This document shows positions 40,910 through 51,712 of a DNA stretch of 64,000 bases, in pieces. The translations under genes and the position numbers were made by a program. Position 1 is the first letter of the stretch. The number at the start of each line of letters is the position of its first letter. The notes beneath the pieces are model-generated. The model had not been told where the DNA came from and did not search any database. It saw only the letters and a list, made by a program, of their open reading frames with translations. This stretch comes from Ustilaginoidea virens (Eukaryota; Ascomycota; Sordariomycetes; Hypocreales; Clavicipitaceae). The DNA is taken from contig NW_025064823.1 of the NCBI RefSeq assembly GCF_000687475.1, positions 34,051 through 98,050 on the forward strand. Direction: 5' to 3'.

Positions 40910-41071
40910 ATGTTCGAAGGTTATATAAAACCTAAATATATTATAATCATAATATTAATTTGTATTACACTATATTTTACGACAGATACCGTATATGCTA
41001 TGGGACCTGAAAATCTAAAAGAGCCTATAGAGGTAAAAGTTAGTGATAACCAAAAATACTATAAACCTTAA
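40910..41071 (+). CDS. Short hydrophobic ORF, probably the N-terminal part of the next ORF
   Basis: 53 codons from ATG 40910, with one transmembrane or signal-like segment (YIIIIILICITLYF) and then a polar tail ending at TAA 41069-41071. It overlaps the next ORF by 29 nt in another frame. By comparison with the intact ORF in cob intron 4 (hydrophobic N-terminus, polar linker, Gly/Ala block), the two are likely one gene split by a frame change. Reading from ATG 40864 needs a further slip. Confidence 0.4.
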   Translation: MFEGYIKPKYIIIIILICITLYFTTDTVYAMGPENLKEPIEVKVSDNQKYYKP

Positions 41072-41711
41072 TAACACTAGTTTTAATATACCAGATAGTG
41101 TAACTAAAGGATTAACAAATTTAGGTACAGGTGCAGCAGTAGCAGCGGGAATTAAAGCAGGGGCTAGCGTTGCTAAATCAACTGGACTTTCACCAGCTGC
41201 AAAGATAGGAGTTATTACAGCAGGGGCTGTGCTAGCTGGTAGTACAGTAACAGTAGTTAATGCTATTAATTCTATTAATAGCAGTAAAGTAACTACTTCT
41301 GAACAAGCTAAGACATTATCTTCTAAGCCTCCTTCACCTTCTAATAATCCTTCTTCAGCTTTTTCAGTAGAACCTGCGGCAGATAAGGATACCATATTAG
41401 ATTTATTAAATGCTAATTATGTTTTACATAAATGTATTACGTATTTAATAGTAATTATATTATTTTTCTATATAGCAGATTACGTTCTAAATAATAAATC
41501 AGAGTTATTATTTATAAAACGTACCTTTAATATAAGAATTTCTAATTTAATTATAAAATGATTTACATTTGCAGCTAAATATAATAAGTTATGAATAGGA
41601 ATAACTTGATTTTTTTTATTTATAGCTAGTATTATTACTTTATATCTGTCTGGTTATTTATTTAATAACATTGATATTATAAGTGATATAGTAAACACTA
41701 AAAAAATATAA
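41043..41711 (+). CDS. Hypothetical Gly/Ala-rich membrane protein, second family member
   Basis: 222 codons (GTG 41043 as the first possible start, TAA 41709-41711; Trp TGA at 41559 and further on). A polar start (TINLNNTSFNIPDSV) leads into a long Gly/Ala block (GTGAAVAAGIKAGASVAK and on, to about residue 75). Then come a Ser/Pro-rich linker and two C-terminal membrane helices around KWFTFAAKYNKLW. Order of parts and the INLN...V-KG-G...AA pattern match the ORF in cob intron 4. No enzymatic motif is seen. A partial atp6 copy follows the stop directly. Confidence 0.5.
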
Positions 41712-41797
41712 AGCACAAGTATTTGTTGTATTATCTTCTTCATACTTAGCTAGAAATGTTTCATTAGGATTAAGATTAGCTGCTAACATAAAAAAGT
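41712..41797 (+). pseudogene. Scrambled atp6 fragment
   Basis: About 85 bp encode AQVFVVLSSSYL followed at once by ARNVSLGLRLAANI. In atp6 the second piece comes about 60 residues before the first, so the order is reversed. The DNA is diverged from the live gene at many third positions, so it comes from an older or foreign atp6 rather than a fresh copy. Confidence 0.8.
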
Positions 41798-42150
41798 GGA
41801 AGTAGGTTTACACTTAATGTGTAAAATAATCAAATTACGGGTAAGCCCTAATGCTTTAATAACTAAAAGGGAAACTTAAACCTAAATGAAGGCTATATCG
41901 AAATAGAAGTAAATTTAACTAAAAGTATAATAGCTAAAACAACCAAAATAGGATATACTGTTCGATTAAAGTTACAGTATAACATAGTGATATAGATTAA
42001 TTATACAAATTAAAATCATATTTTTATAATGTAGGACATATAAAGATAGATAAGAGTTATCTAGCACATCGGATAACAAAATACTCAGGTATATTAAAAG
42101 TAGTTATTCCGCATTTTTCTCGTTATTCTTGACAATCTACCTAATTAATG
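41798..42150 (+). pseudogene. Ghost group I intron with LAGLIDADG remnant
   Basis: AAATTACGGGTAAGCCCTAA near 41831 matches the 5' core of the nad4, cox3-2 and rns-2 introns. It is followed by LAGLIDADG-like pieces in broken frames (EVNLTKSIIAKTTKIGYTVR; NVGHIKIDKSYL; VIPHFSRYS). It follows the atp6 fragment as if it had once been an atp6 intron. From 42150 to the start of rns (about 520 bp) I see only AT-rich DNA without a gene. Confidence 0.6.
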
Positions 42151-44191
42151 CCATACCATTTATTTAAGATTGTAGCATTTATAATGATTCAATTTTGAAA
42201 GATGCTTAACCTAAAAAAGTCTTATTTTATAAAGCTAGTTTTAATTCTAAGTAAAATAGTAAAGAATTAAGTGGAAAAATGAGTATTCGTAGTGTTAGCT
42301 TCTATATAAATTAAGGAAGGATTAGACTTAGACTAAAATATTCTAAAGTACAACTTATTATAAGTTCACGCTTTAAAAAGTAATAAGTGAGAATAAATAG
42401 TAATTTAGGAAAATTATACATACAATAATAATTTATCCATAACTTAAGGAATAATGTAAATTATAAATTATAATCTTAGAAATTAATAGTAAATAAGGAA
42501 TAGTTATTTATTCTAGCTTATTTAAGCATAAAATACTAAGCGAACAATTAAAAATTTCAAATTAGACTAATATTTTTATAACATGTTATAAATTACAAAC
42601 ATTATATAGTTTATTATTCTCCTTATAACAAAATAACATTAGAACTTATAGTGATATAAATAAATATATATCCTAAAATAGATGAGTTTGGTGATGGCTC
42701 TGATTGAATGCTGTCCAAGTGCTTGACACATGCTAATCGAACGTTTTAATTGGTAGGAGCGAAACGCCCTACATAAATTAAAAAGTGGTGTACAGGTGAG
42801 TATAATGATATTCTTAGCCTACCTTAAAGTGGAGGTAAATCCTCCTTAATACATAAAGGGATATATAATCCTGCTTTAAGAGGACAATAAATATCTTCGA
42901 GATAGGTAGTAGTTAAGGTGATGGCTTAACTAGCCTAAAATTCTCGTAGTCGAAACTGAAAGGTTGATCGATCACATTGGGTCTGAAAAAACCCCTATGC
43001 AAGTAAGTACAGCAGTGGGGAATCTTGGTCAATGGCCTAACGGCTGAACTGGCAACTTGGAGAAGTGGGAAGTCTCATTTTGATTATATTGTAATATATA
43101 ATCTAGAAGATTGTATTAAAATAGAATAAAGCTTTGTTTATATATTGATAATGACAATATATATATCCTGTCTTGACTAATTACGTGCCAGCAGTCGCGG
43201 TAATACGTAAGAGACTAGTGTTATTCATCTTAATTAGGTTTAAAGGGTTATTAGACGGTCAATATAGCTTCTAGAATGTTAGTACTTGACTAGAGTTTTA
43301 TATAAGAGGGCAGTACTTGAGGAGGAGAGTCGAAATTCTGTTATACCAAAGGGACTCTGTAAAGGCGAAGGCAGCCCTCTATGTAAAAACTGACGTTGAA
43401 GGACGAAGGCACAGAGCACAAACAGGATTAGATACCCTAGTAGTCTTTGCAGTAAATGATGAATGCCATAGGTTAGATTAAGATTTAATAAGATAGTTTA
43501 TTAGTAATAAACTAATTAATAAACAATATTTAGTCTATAAATGAAAGTGTAAGCATTCCACCTCAAGAGTAATGTGGCAACGCAGGAACTGAAATCACTA
43601 GACCGTTTCTGACACCAGTAGTGAAGTATGTGTGCGACAAGAAGCGGATATTAGTAATACGGTGTGATTCCGTTTGGTATTTTCTCTACCTAACACTATT
43701 TACACATGCAAATTAGTAATGATTTGTGTGAAGCTGTAAAGACAATGTAGCCTCTCTTAAATGGGAATGTTTATATAGAAAACTATTTCTATATTACCAG
43801 GAGCTAGTGTAAGTAAGATATGGAAAGCGAAAGCAAAATTAGCCACGACGCTTTGATGTGTGCACAAAAGGAAGGTAATAGATTCGACATACTAATCTAT
43901 TAGAGAAACCATATTTCCATTAAAGTAAAGCTAATTTCCTAAGTCTTACGTAAATTGTGCTAATATTTGAACTTGGTAACCCCTTTATCTTCAGTAATAT
44001 ATTACACTTATTAAAGAGGTAACATATAAGGTTTAACAAAGCTGAAATTGTTATATCTGATAAAGGGGAGAGGATTTGTTAAAAAGCAAATGCTTTATTT
44101 GGATTTCAATTGAAGTAAATCTAAATAATAGATAAAGATATTTATATTATTATTAAAGTAAAAGAAGAAATTTCTTCTTATTTACTTGTAT

Positions 44192-44212
44192 TTAGTTATT
44201 TAAAGATATATA
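44192..44212 (+). promoter_or_regulatory. Leader motif, copy 4
   Basis: TTAGTTATTTAAAGATATAT plus A lies 47 nt before ATG 44239 of the LAGLIDADG gene in the rns group II intron. Confidence 0.55.
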
Positions 44213-44238
44213 TATATATTACTACTTAAAATAAGTAG

Positions 44239-45177
44239 ATGAAAAATTGTAAATTATTTAGTTGTTCAGTATTACAAAATAGTTCTTTATGTTGATTTGT
44301 AAGCGGTTTAGTAGATGCTGAAGGTAGTTTCGGTGTAAATGTAGTTAGAAAAGAATCTAGTAAAATAGGTTATTCCGTTTTAATTTATTTCGAAATAGCT
44401 TTAAATAAGAAAGATAAGCAACTATTAGAAACTACAAAACAAGTATTAGGTATTGAAAAGAATTTATATAATAATAAAAGTGATGATACATTAAAATTAA
44501 AGGTGTCTAATTTAGATGAATTAATTAATAATGTAATACCACATTTTAATAAATATCCTCTGTTTACACAAAAAAAAGTAGATTATCTATTAATGTCCAA
44601 AGTACTAAAAATAGTACAAGAAAAAAGACATTTAACTATAGAAGGTTTAAATGAAATACTTAGTATAAAAGCCGCGATGAATCTAGGATTATCTAACAAA
44701 TTGAAGAATGAATTTCCAAATATAAACCAATTAACCAGAGTAATAGTTGAAACGGGTATTCCTAATAAATACTGATTAGCTGGATTTATGGAAGGAGAAT
44801 CATGTTTTTATGTTAGTGTTTATAATTCACCAAAATCTAAATTAAATTATGCTGTACAATTGGTGTTTAAAATAACTCAACATACTCGAGATCTAGCTCT
44901 TTTGAAAAATATATCTAAATTGTTAGAATGTGGTAGAGTAGAACCAAGAAAAAATTTAGATGCTTATGATTTTACAATAACATCTTTTAAAGAATTTAAG
45001 GATTATATGATACCATATTGAGAAAATTATCCTTTATTAGGTCATAAATCAAATGATTATATTGATTTTAAAAGAGTATATGAAATAATGCTAACTAAGG
45101 GTCATTTAACTGAAGAAGGGTTGGCTAAGATAGTTGAAATAAAAAACTCTATGAATACCAAAAGGATTCAAATTTAA
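44239..45177 (+). CDS. LAGLIDADG endonuclease in the rns group II intron
   Basis: 312-codon ORF from ATG 44239 to TAA 45175-45177. Motifs: VSGLVDAEGSFGV (near residue 21) and LAGFMEGESCFYV (near residue 181), each followed by a KYPLFTQKK/KVDYLL or HLT-EGL segment of the subfamily. The second motif has GES in place of GEG. Free-standing, preceded by leader motif copy 4. It probably cuts intron-less rns and so moves the group II intron by a DNA-break route rather than reverse transcription. Confidence 0.9.
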
Positions 45178-45739
45178 CTAAATTACTGTTATAAAAATAC
45201 GTAATATAAAGCTTCCTTAGGATAGTAAAAAAAAAATAATGTTTGTGCTGGCTACGCCAAGTAAAAAACAAGAACAACAAATTAAAAAAACAAAACAAAA
45301 TAATATAAATATTTATTAATATATATATATATATATGTATTAATATAGCTGACTTAACAAGGGTGAAGTTTGATATAATTAGTGGAGTGCGCAAGCTATG
45401 TATGTTAGGTAATATCTCTAATTATATTTGGGGCGATGGCTCCTGTAGAAAAATTTTGCTTGAGCCGTATGCAATGAAAGTTGCACGTACGGTTCTTTAA
45501 GGGGGAAAGTTTGAGAGAACCTACCTATCTTGACTGTTTAATTCGATGATCCACGAAAAACCTTACCACAATTTGAATATTTTACAGGAGTTGCACGGCT
45601 GTTTTCAGTTAATGTTGTGAAACTGTGGTTTCCATGAAATTAACGCAATCCCTGGCTTTATTTTTTATATCTATTACAATAAAGCATTTGATCCTGGATT
45701 TGGAAAGAAAAAGGGGACAAAGACAAGTCATCATGGCCT

Positions 45740-47025
45740 GCTGAATGATCTAGGAAATCATGATCGTGGGACAAACTATCAAACTCCGGGGACACCCTAA
45801 AGTTTCTGGTACTAAGCTATAGTCGAAAGGCTATAAGTGGCTGAAGTAATTACTCAGGTACAGTAACAAGCCAGAAAATGATTGAAAAAGAAATGGGTTA
45901 TCGCGGATCTAAGTTAAATAAAGGTAATACTTTATTTGTAAAAGAGCAACGAGTAGATGGTAGTTATGTTAATAAATTGACATTAAGGTATACTCTAACG
46001 GGTTTCGAAAGAAATTATCAAATCAAAACCCTTTCTAACCAAATAAATCAAATAAGGACGTATTCAGCCAATAACATTTCCCAGAAAAAAGATGTTATGG
46101 GTTTAATTAATCCTTGATTCATGACAGGTTTTACCGATGCAGAAGGAACTTTTTCGATCTCAATTCAACATAATGAAAATTATGACACAAATTGAAGAGT
46201 TAAGCCCGTATTTGCTATAGGATTACATTCTAAAGATATAGATATTTTAGAAAATATAAAATATTTTTGGAAAGTAGGTAATATACATAAACATGGTAGA
46301 TATTCTTTACAATATAGAGTTGAATCTATAAAAGACTTACAAGTAATTATAGATCATTTTGATAGATATCCGCTTGTAACATGTAAAAGAGTTGATTACG
46401 ATATATTTAAACAAGCTTTTATTCTTATAAAGGAAAGAAAACATCTTAAAGATCTAGGTCTTCTTAAAATAGTAGGTTTAAAATCAATTCTTAATTTAGG
46501 TTTAACTACTAAACTTAAACAAGAGTTTCCTACTTGAAAAGACATTGAGGTAAATAAACCTGAGTATATATTTAAAGATATACCAAATTCCCAATGAATG
46601 GCTGGATTTTCTAGTGGAGATAGTAGTTTTAATATTAAAATAAGTAAATCTTTAACTAGTAAGTTAAGTACAAGAGTTCAATTAAGGTTTTCTATAGATT
46701 TACACATAAGAGAAAAAGAGTTAATTAATTCTTGTGTTAAATTCTTTAATTTAACTGAGGATAAGTATGTTTATTTAAAAAGCAACTCTGTTAGTTTACA
46801 AATAACTAATTTAAAAGATATTAGTAATGTTATTATACCTTTCTTTAGTAAGTACCCTATTAAAGGTAAGAAAAGTTTAGATTTTAAAGAGTTTGAGAAA
46901 GTTGTGACAATGGTGAACAATAAGCAACATCTAACTCAAGAAGGGTTAGATCAAATATTAACTATTAAATCTAATATGAATCAATAAATTTATTTGATTT
47001 ATTTGTATGATAAATTTGATCGCTG
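45740..47025 (+). mobile_element. Group I intron in rns (about E. coli position 1210)
   Basis: rRNA sequence breaks off after GTCATCATGGCCT and resumes around GTGATATTGTGGGCTATAG. The core at 45780-45995 (CAAACTCCGGGGACACCC, TATCGCGGATC, AAGAGCAACGAGTAGATGG, AAGGTATACTCT) matches the nad4 and cox3-2 introns. Exact ends are uncertain by several bases. Confidence 0.8.
45878..46987 (+). CDS. LAGLIDADG endonuclease, rns group I intron
   Basis: 369-codon ORF from ATG 45878 to TAA 46985-46987. Its first 70 residues overlap the intron core. Motifs: MTGFTDAEGTFSI (near residue 83) and MAGFSSGDSSFNI (near residue 241). The second motif has SGDSS, with one acidic residue retained. Closest in pattern to the nad4, atp6 and cox3 intron 2 proteins. 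Intact frame. Confidence 0.87.
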
Positions 47026-47443
47026 TGTGATATTGTGGGCTATAGACGTGCCACATGTTCCTAGACAAAGAGATGCAAAAATGTGAATTTAAGCTAATCT
47101 CTAAAAATAGGATATAAATTTTAAGGATTGTAGTCTGAAACTCGACTACATGAATAAGTAATTACTAGTAATCGTGAATCACCATGCCACGGTGAATTAT
47201 CCTCGGATTGGTACTAACCACTCGTCACATGCTGAAAAGAGTGTGCGCAATAAGTTTGCTTTCTCAATGATTAGTAAAAAAAATAAGCAGGTTTTATATT
47301 CTATTCTTGGGAATCTTCGTATGCGTGACTCTAATTAGTGTTAAGTCGAAATACGGTTCGCGTAGTGGAAGTTGCGCGGGAATCATTAATTTTAACCATA
47401 ATTATATGTTTTAGTATTTTATCTTTTGATAGTTACTAAAACA

Positions 47444-47488
47444 AAACTTGGAAATTGGTTGTATTTGGTTCGAATCCAAAACAAGTTT
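47444..47488 (+). pseudogene. tRNA-like minihelix (acceptor plus T arm only)
   Basis: AAACTTG pairs with CAAGTTT, and the T arm TTTGG-TTCGAAT-CCAAA is intact. Only 13 nt replace the D and anticodon arms. It is too short for a working tRNA. It is either a deleted tRNA gene or a processing signal after rns. Confidence 0.5.
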
Positions 47489-48310
47489 ATGTTAAGATTT
47501 TTTAATTAATCCCCACTTACTACTTTTAGCGTGAGAAATAAAAGGCGATAGAAGTTTATTTAGGTTGTATATTATTAGATGTTAAAAGGATTATTACTAA
47601 GGTTTAAGTAAGTAAGGTATTTATTTTACTATCCCTCCCTAGCTTGCGCAGAGAATAAGCAGCCCTAACTTGCGCAGGGTTTATATGCAGCCCTAACTAT
47701 TTGGCTTATGATTATTATTTAATTAAGAATGAAACTTCTATAGGTAGTGCTGTATATTTTACTTAGAGACTACGCGATTATCTTTCTTAGTAGTTGGTAA
47801 TAAAAGATCATTTTTTGTATAGAGCTTTATTAAAGCAAGCTCATTTAATTTAAATTAGAAATATTAGATTCGCTTCGTTTCTTAGTTTCATAAGTAAAAA
47901 CTAAGAAGAGGGATAGGCTACTAAAAACTAACTAGCAGTAAAAGGGGGGGGGGGGGGAGGGGGTATCTATCCTAGTTACTGATTTAACTAGAGATATAAC
48001 TAAAAAATATCTTTCTGTACGAAGTGTGACTTTAGCTTTAAATAATAGTAATTCTACTACCATCCCCGCTTCGCAGGCCTATATGTTGTTCTCTAATAAC
48101 AACAAATTAAGTCCCCGCTGAGCCCGGTTTTTACCTTTTAGTTAAGTTAAAAACTAAAAAGGGGGCAGAGGGAATAAGTTTAAGACTTAAAATATAAAAC
48201 CTTATATAGTAAATATTTTATTCTGAAAGATAGTAAATAAAACATAATATGAGGTAGTAGGTATCTAACTTGATTAATGAAATTTAACCATTAAGCTATA
48301 TATAATATAA
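47489..48310. other. rns-trnY spacer with endonuclease debris and hairpin repeats
   Basis: From about 47700 there is a decayed GIY-YIG piece (ETSIGSAVYF, then RLRDYL). Further NUMOD-like debris (VTDLTRDITKKYLSVRSV) lies near 47970-48050. A run of 15 G is at 47944-47958. Copies of the CTTAGTTT...AAACTAAGAAG and GCTTGCGCAG repeats lie at 47650-47685 and 47880-47910. No intact gene is present. Confidence 0.6.
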
Positions 48311-48394
48311 AGGAGGGTTCCTTTATTGGTAAGAAGGGTTGAGCTGTAAACTCAATAGCTATTGCTTGTAAGAGTTCGAATCTCTTGCCTCCTA
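48311..48394 (+). tRNA. trnY: tRNA-Tyr (GUA)
   Basis: It has a long variable arm as usual for fungal mitochondrial tRNA-Tyr. The anticodon loop CTGTAAA gives GUA, the T arm is AAGAG-TTCGAAT-CTCTT, and the acceptor AGGAGG pairs with CCTCCT. Confidence 0.9.
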
Positions 48395-48468
48395 GGATTA
48401 GTAACTTAATTAGGTAAAGGATTTCCCTGTCACGGAAATAGATGTGGGTTCGATTCCCACCTGATTCG
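48395..48468 (+). tRNA. trnD: tRNA-Asp (GUC)
   Basis: It abuts trnY. The acceptor GGATTAG pairs with CTGATTC, the anticodon loop CTGTCAC gives GUC, and the T arm is GTGGG-TTCGATT-CCCAC. Confidence 0.92.
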
Positions 48469-48469
48469 C

Positions 48470-49911
48470 ATGAAAAGAACATTATTTAACAACGACATTG
48501 GGAAAGTTAGATTTTCAACCCTAGGGATGAAAATTGGGTTCTTTATGTATTTTTCAGACCCAGCTATGATAAAGCGTATCTTGAAAAATTCCTCAGTTAA
48601 GAAATACGGAGGTTTAGGTGCATCCCTTCATAAGGCTAATTCTAAGAATGGGTTTAGATATTATACTACTAATAATAAAAATACAAATAACAATTTAAGA
48701 ATTAGCGATATAACTGTATTAGAACAATCTTTACGTAGTCGTCCTTAATTTTAAGAATGATTCTGTGGATTTACAGATGGTGAAGGGAGCTTTTATTTTG
48801 GACGAAAAGGTTCCACTAACTTCTACCAATTCTTTTTTCAGATTCAACTTCACATTGGCGATTTTCACGCTTTAGTCTATATTAGAGATATTTTAGGTTT
48901 CGGTATAGCATTCGAGTATAAAAATACGTGCATATTTAGAGTAAGTAGTTTTGAAGATATTAAAAAAAAAATAATAACAATTTTTGAACAATATACTTTA
49001 GTACTAAATCGCTAAACTTCCTTAGTTTCAAGAAGGCTTTCGAGTTATATCTTAACTCTAGTAAAACACTAGATTTGGTACAACAACTTGAAGAGATTAA
49101 AAGTGGTGTTAATAGTAAAAGAACTGATTATAAATTACCAGCAAATCACGAATATAGAATTACTAATTATTGATTACTAGGTTTTATCGTAGCTGATGGT
49201 TCATTTTACATTAAATCTAAAGAATTAAGCTTAATTTTTAACATTAGTCAATCATTTGTTGATTCAGGGTTATTAAAGGCTATACAGGCATTCTTACTTG
49301 AATTAGGAGATCCTAGATTAAATAAATTAGATAAGGCTAACCCCGGAGTGAGACTTGTAACTAGTAAGGAAGAATACGGTAATAAACAATTATGTCAAAT
49401 AATAGTTAATCGGCATGATTTCATTCGAGAAGCTTTAATACCTTTTCTTAATTCGCTGAATTGTCAAACAAAGAAGAAAAAGGATTTTGAAGATTGAACT
49501 AGTATCTTGATTCTTAAAGATAAAGGATTTCAATATATAGATGTCGGTTTAAGACTAATAGAGTTAATCATTAGCTAAATGAATAACCGTAGATTATCTA
49601 GCTCCGAGGTAGCAATAGTAGATAGAGAATTTTTATATAAAGAGATTAACCTTATGTTAAATAAACCTTCTAACTTAGAAATTAGAAACGGTAACACTAG
49701 GGTAATAACACAAAACAGGTTTATTAATAGAGCGGAAGCTAATGTAATACAGCTTATAAAAGATAATGGGGAAGTAGTAAAAACATTTTATACCTATAAA
49801 GATTGTGCTGAATATTTGGAGGTGTCTTTACAAACTATTCCCAATAGAATTAATATAAATAGTCTATTTAAATTTAAAGATAAATTATATACTCTTAAAA
49901 AGGTAGAATAG
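48470..49911 (+). pseudogene. Free-standing LAGLIDADG endonuclease remnant between trnD and trnS
   Basis: ATG 48470 opens 92 codons. TAA 48746 and TAA 48752 lie in the same frame, just before the first motif, FCGFTDGEGSFYF. A frame change near 49000 is needed to reach SLVSFKKAFELYLN-like text and the second motif, LLGFIVADGSFYI. TAA 49576 then separates a C-terminal NUMOD1-like domain (open 49579-49911; FYTYKDCAEYLEVSLQTI). It is not in an intron, although its form is that of an intron gene, so it may mark a lost intron or a free-standing integration. Confidence 0.8.
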
Positions 49912-50119
49912 ACCGATTAAAACTCTTTTTTATTTTTTTGCTTAGATTTAAGTAGTGCTGTATGCAACATAAAATAAAATAACGTACATTTAGTCATTTT
50001 CGTATCCAGCACGGTTCGATTCTGATCTAATTCGTTATAATATTAGTAAAGTAATACAATAATATAAGTAATTTAAACAAAAGTCTTGCAGGGTAAGACA
50101 CTTTCTACAATTATTAAAA

Positions 50120-50201
50120 GGAAAAGTATCCATTGGTAAGGTAATGTATTTGCTATATACTGTGCTATATGCACTTAGGCGTTCGATTCGCTTCTTTTCC
50201 G
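50120..50201 (+). tRNA. trnS: tRNA-Ser (GCU)
   Basis: The acceptor GGAAAAG pairs with CTTTTCC, the anticodon loop TTGCTAT gives GCU, and there is a long variable arm GTGC-TATAT-GCAC. Confidence 0.88.
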
Positions 50202-50755
50202 TTATAAGATTATTTCCTTATTTTTTATCGGAATACTCTATGAAAAATACAAGAGAGATATTATGGAGTAATAGGATTTGTTGTTGCGTAAGGTTGCTTT
50301 TATATATTCTAGGCTAAAGATAAAAATAACAAAACAGGATGATTTGTTAAGGCTTATTTAAAAATACAATTAGATTGTAAAGATAAAGACTTGTTATTCT
50401 TGATTAAATCTTATTTTAATGAAAACTATATACCGTAGCTAAGCGTGAAGCCGAAAAAAAAAATAAAACTATTGTCTATATCAAGTTTATGGTTTTGATA
50501 TTCTAATTCCTTATTTTGATAAATATTATTTATTAACGCAGTGTACGTAGCAGAAGGAAGTAAGGGGGGGGGGGTAAGGGTAGGCAGAAGCCGATCTAAA
50601 AAGTTATGATATGAAAATGCCTTTATGTATAAAAATAAATATTTACTTCTTTAATTTAAATATAATATGGTTAGAACTTTTAGTAAATATAAGAAGAAGA
50701 ATTCGTGTTTTCTATACTTAGGTGTTCTTTATCGAGATATACTAGTATAAAACAT
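50202..50755. other. trnS-trnN spacer with LAGLIDADG debris
   Basis: A decayed LAGLIDADG stretch is visible at about 50265-50530 (VIGFVVA-stop-GCF, then TGWFVKAYLKIQLDCKDKDLL, then YFDKYYLLT). A G-run interrupts it at about 50563-50573. No intact gene. Confidence 0.6.
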
Positions 50756-50826
50756 GCCTCTATAGCTCAACGGTAGAGCATGATACTGTTAATATCATGA
50801 TAGACGTTCGATTCGTCTTAGGGGCT
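50756..50826 (+). tRNA. trnN: tRNA-Asn (GUU)
   Basis: The acceptor GCCTCTA pairs with TAGGGGC. The anticodon loop CTGTTAA gives GUU. Its 3' third is repeated at 51713. Confidence 0.92.
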
Positions 50827-50833
50827 TTTAAAT
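50800..50833 (+). repeat. 34-bp direct repeat, copy 1 (trnN 3' end)
   Basis: It covers the T arm and acceptor of trnN plus TTTTAAAT, and is identical to 51713-51746. The two copies bracket about 880 bp that hold a remnant of the Gly/Ala-rich membrane ORF. Confidence 0.85.
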
Positions 50834-51712
50834 CAGTTTGAAACTGTTTTCTCCTTATTACTTTTATAAATATGTTTTATTTAATTTTGAGTTTATTTCT
50901 TAATAGAACTTTATATTTTTTAGATGGTTTTAAATTATCTTCAAATCAATATATTAAATTTTTACAATTATTAATACTTTTCTTATTATTAAATAGATAG
51001 AATTCTAATTAATAATATTCTATTATCCTTAGATGATACTAGAAAAAATGTTTCTAATATTATTCAAGGAGGTAGCAACAAAGTTAATAGGTATGCCACT
51101 AAAATATTAGGACCTAATATAGAGATTGACGGTGCCTGGTGTATCAGAAGAAGTCGGTAAAGCTAAAGGTAAATCTAGTAAACCTCCTGGACAAAAGGGA
51201 GGTATATTATTAAGTTATGCGGGTGCGGCTGGTGCAATACATGTAGGAACTAGTGTTGTTAATAAAGTGATAAATATTAACTATAATCCGAGTAAATAAT
51301 AGTAATTCCAATATTAAAGGTGCAAATAAATTATTAGATGTTACCTTTAATTTGTAGTAGGAGGCTGCTTCGCTGTGAATTAAAGGTTTTAGAGTTAACT
51401 ATGAATACTTAGATATCTACGTCTATATTTTGAAAATTTATATTATTTATTCTGATTTTATTTTAATTAGAATACAAGAATTCTTTAGGTGATAAATTGA
51501 AAGGTTATTGAATAAAAACTAAGAATATTTATATTCATTGTACTATTTATATCCTTAGCTTTGGAATGTCATTTTATTACAGAATTATAGGATACTAGGG
51601 TGAAATTTCTAGATTTACACTTAAAGAAATAATTTATTGAAAGAAAGTAAAAAAAAATAAATTAATGTTCTTTTATAAACAAACCCCTTGAGGTAAAGTA
51701 TAATGTTAAATT
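50834..51712 (+). mobile_element. Inserted segment between trnN repeats with a decayed Gly/Ala-rich ORF
   Basis: ATG 50872 opens a hydrophobic N-terminus (MFYLILSLFLNRTLYFL). Broken frames then give NIIQGGSNKVNRYATKILG and PGVSEEVGKAKGKSSKPPGQ, followed by GGILLSYAGAAGAIHVGTSV ending at a TAA near 51296. Further on are membrane-helix remnants. The order (membrane N-terminus, polar part, Gly/Ala block, membrane C-terminus) matches the ORFs at 6370 and 41043. The frame is broken in several places, so no product is expected. Confidence 0.5.

Larger units (their letters stand above)
43632..45534 (+). mobile_element. Group II intron in rns (about E. coli position 952)
   Basis: It begins GTGCGAC and ends AC at 45534, with domain V at about 45460-45505 (GAGCCGTATGCAATGAAAGT, then GCACGTACGGTTC) and a domain VI hairpin after it. 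Joining restores AGTATGT-TGTTTAATTCGA. It carries a LAGLIDADG gene instead of a reverse transcriptase, a known but rare combination in fungal rRNA genes. Confidence 0.9.
42672..47390 (+). rRNA. rns: Small subunit ribosomal RNA, 3 exons, 2 introns
   Basis: The 5' part has GAGTTTGGTGATGGCTCTGA near 42684. Other landmarks are CAGCAGTGGGGAATCTTGG (near 43010), the 530 loop GTGCCAGCAGTCGCGGTAAT (43185-43204) and GGATTAGATACCCTAGTAGT (near 43425). Exon 1 ends at 43631 (AGTATGT), and exon 2 resumes at 45535 (TGTTTAATTCGA) and includes GACAAGTCATCATGG. Exon 3 starts near 47026 and includes GAAACTCGACTACATGAA, AGTAATCGTGAATCACCATG and GTTAAGTCG, ending near 47390. Ends are approximate. Confidence 0.93.

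Noticed and set aside
41015..41395. A 126-codon minus-strand frame opposite the Gly/Ala-rich ORF
   Set aside because: It mirrors the codon pattern of the + strand ORF, has no leader or homology, and all supported genes are on the + strand.
47944..47958. Run of 15 G as a possible origin or CRISPR-like signal
   Set aside because: It sits among repeat debris like two other G-runs. No spaced repeat array, stable origin structure or initiator gene is visible, and length errors are likely in such runs.
48291..48482. Minus-strand frame over trnY and trnD
   Set aside because: Overlaps two clear tRNA genes on the other strand and has no homology that I recognise.
49936..50035. Possible tRNA with GGTTCGATTC T-loop
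   Set aside because: The T-loop-like string is there and TTAGAT/ATCTAA could pair, but the T stem does not pair and no anticodon arm forms.
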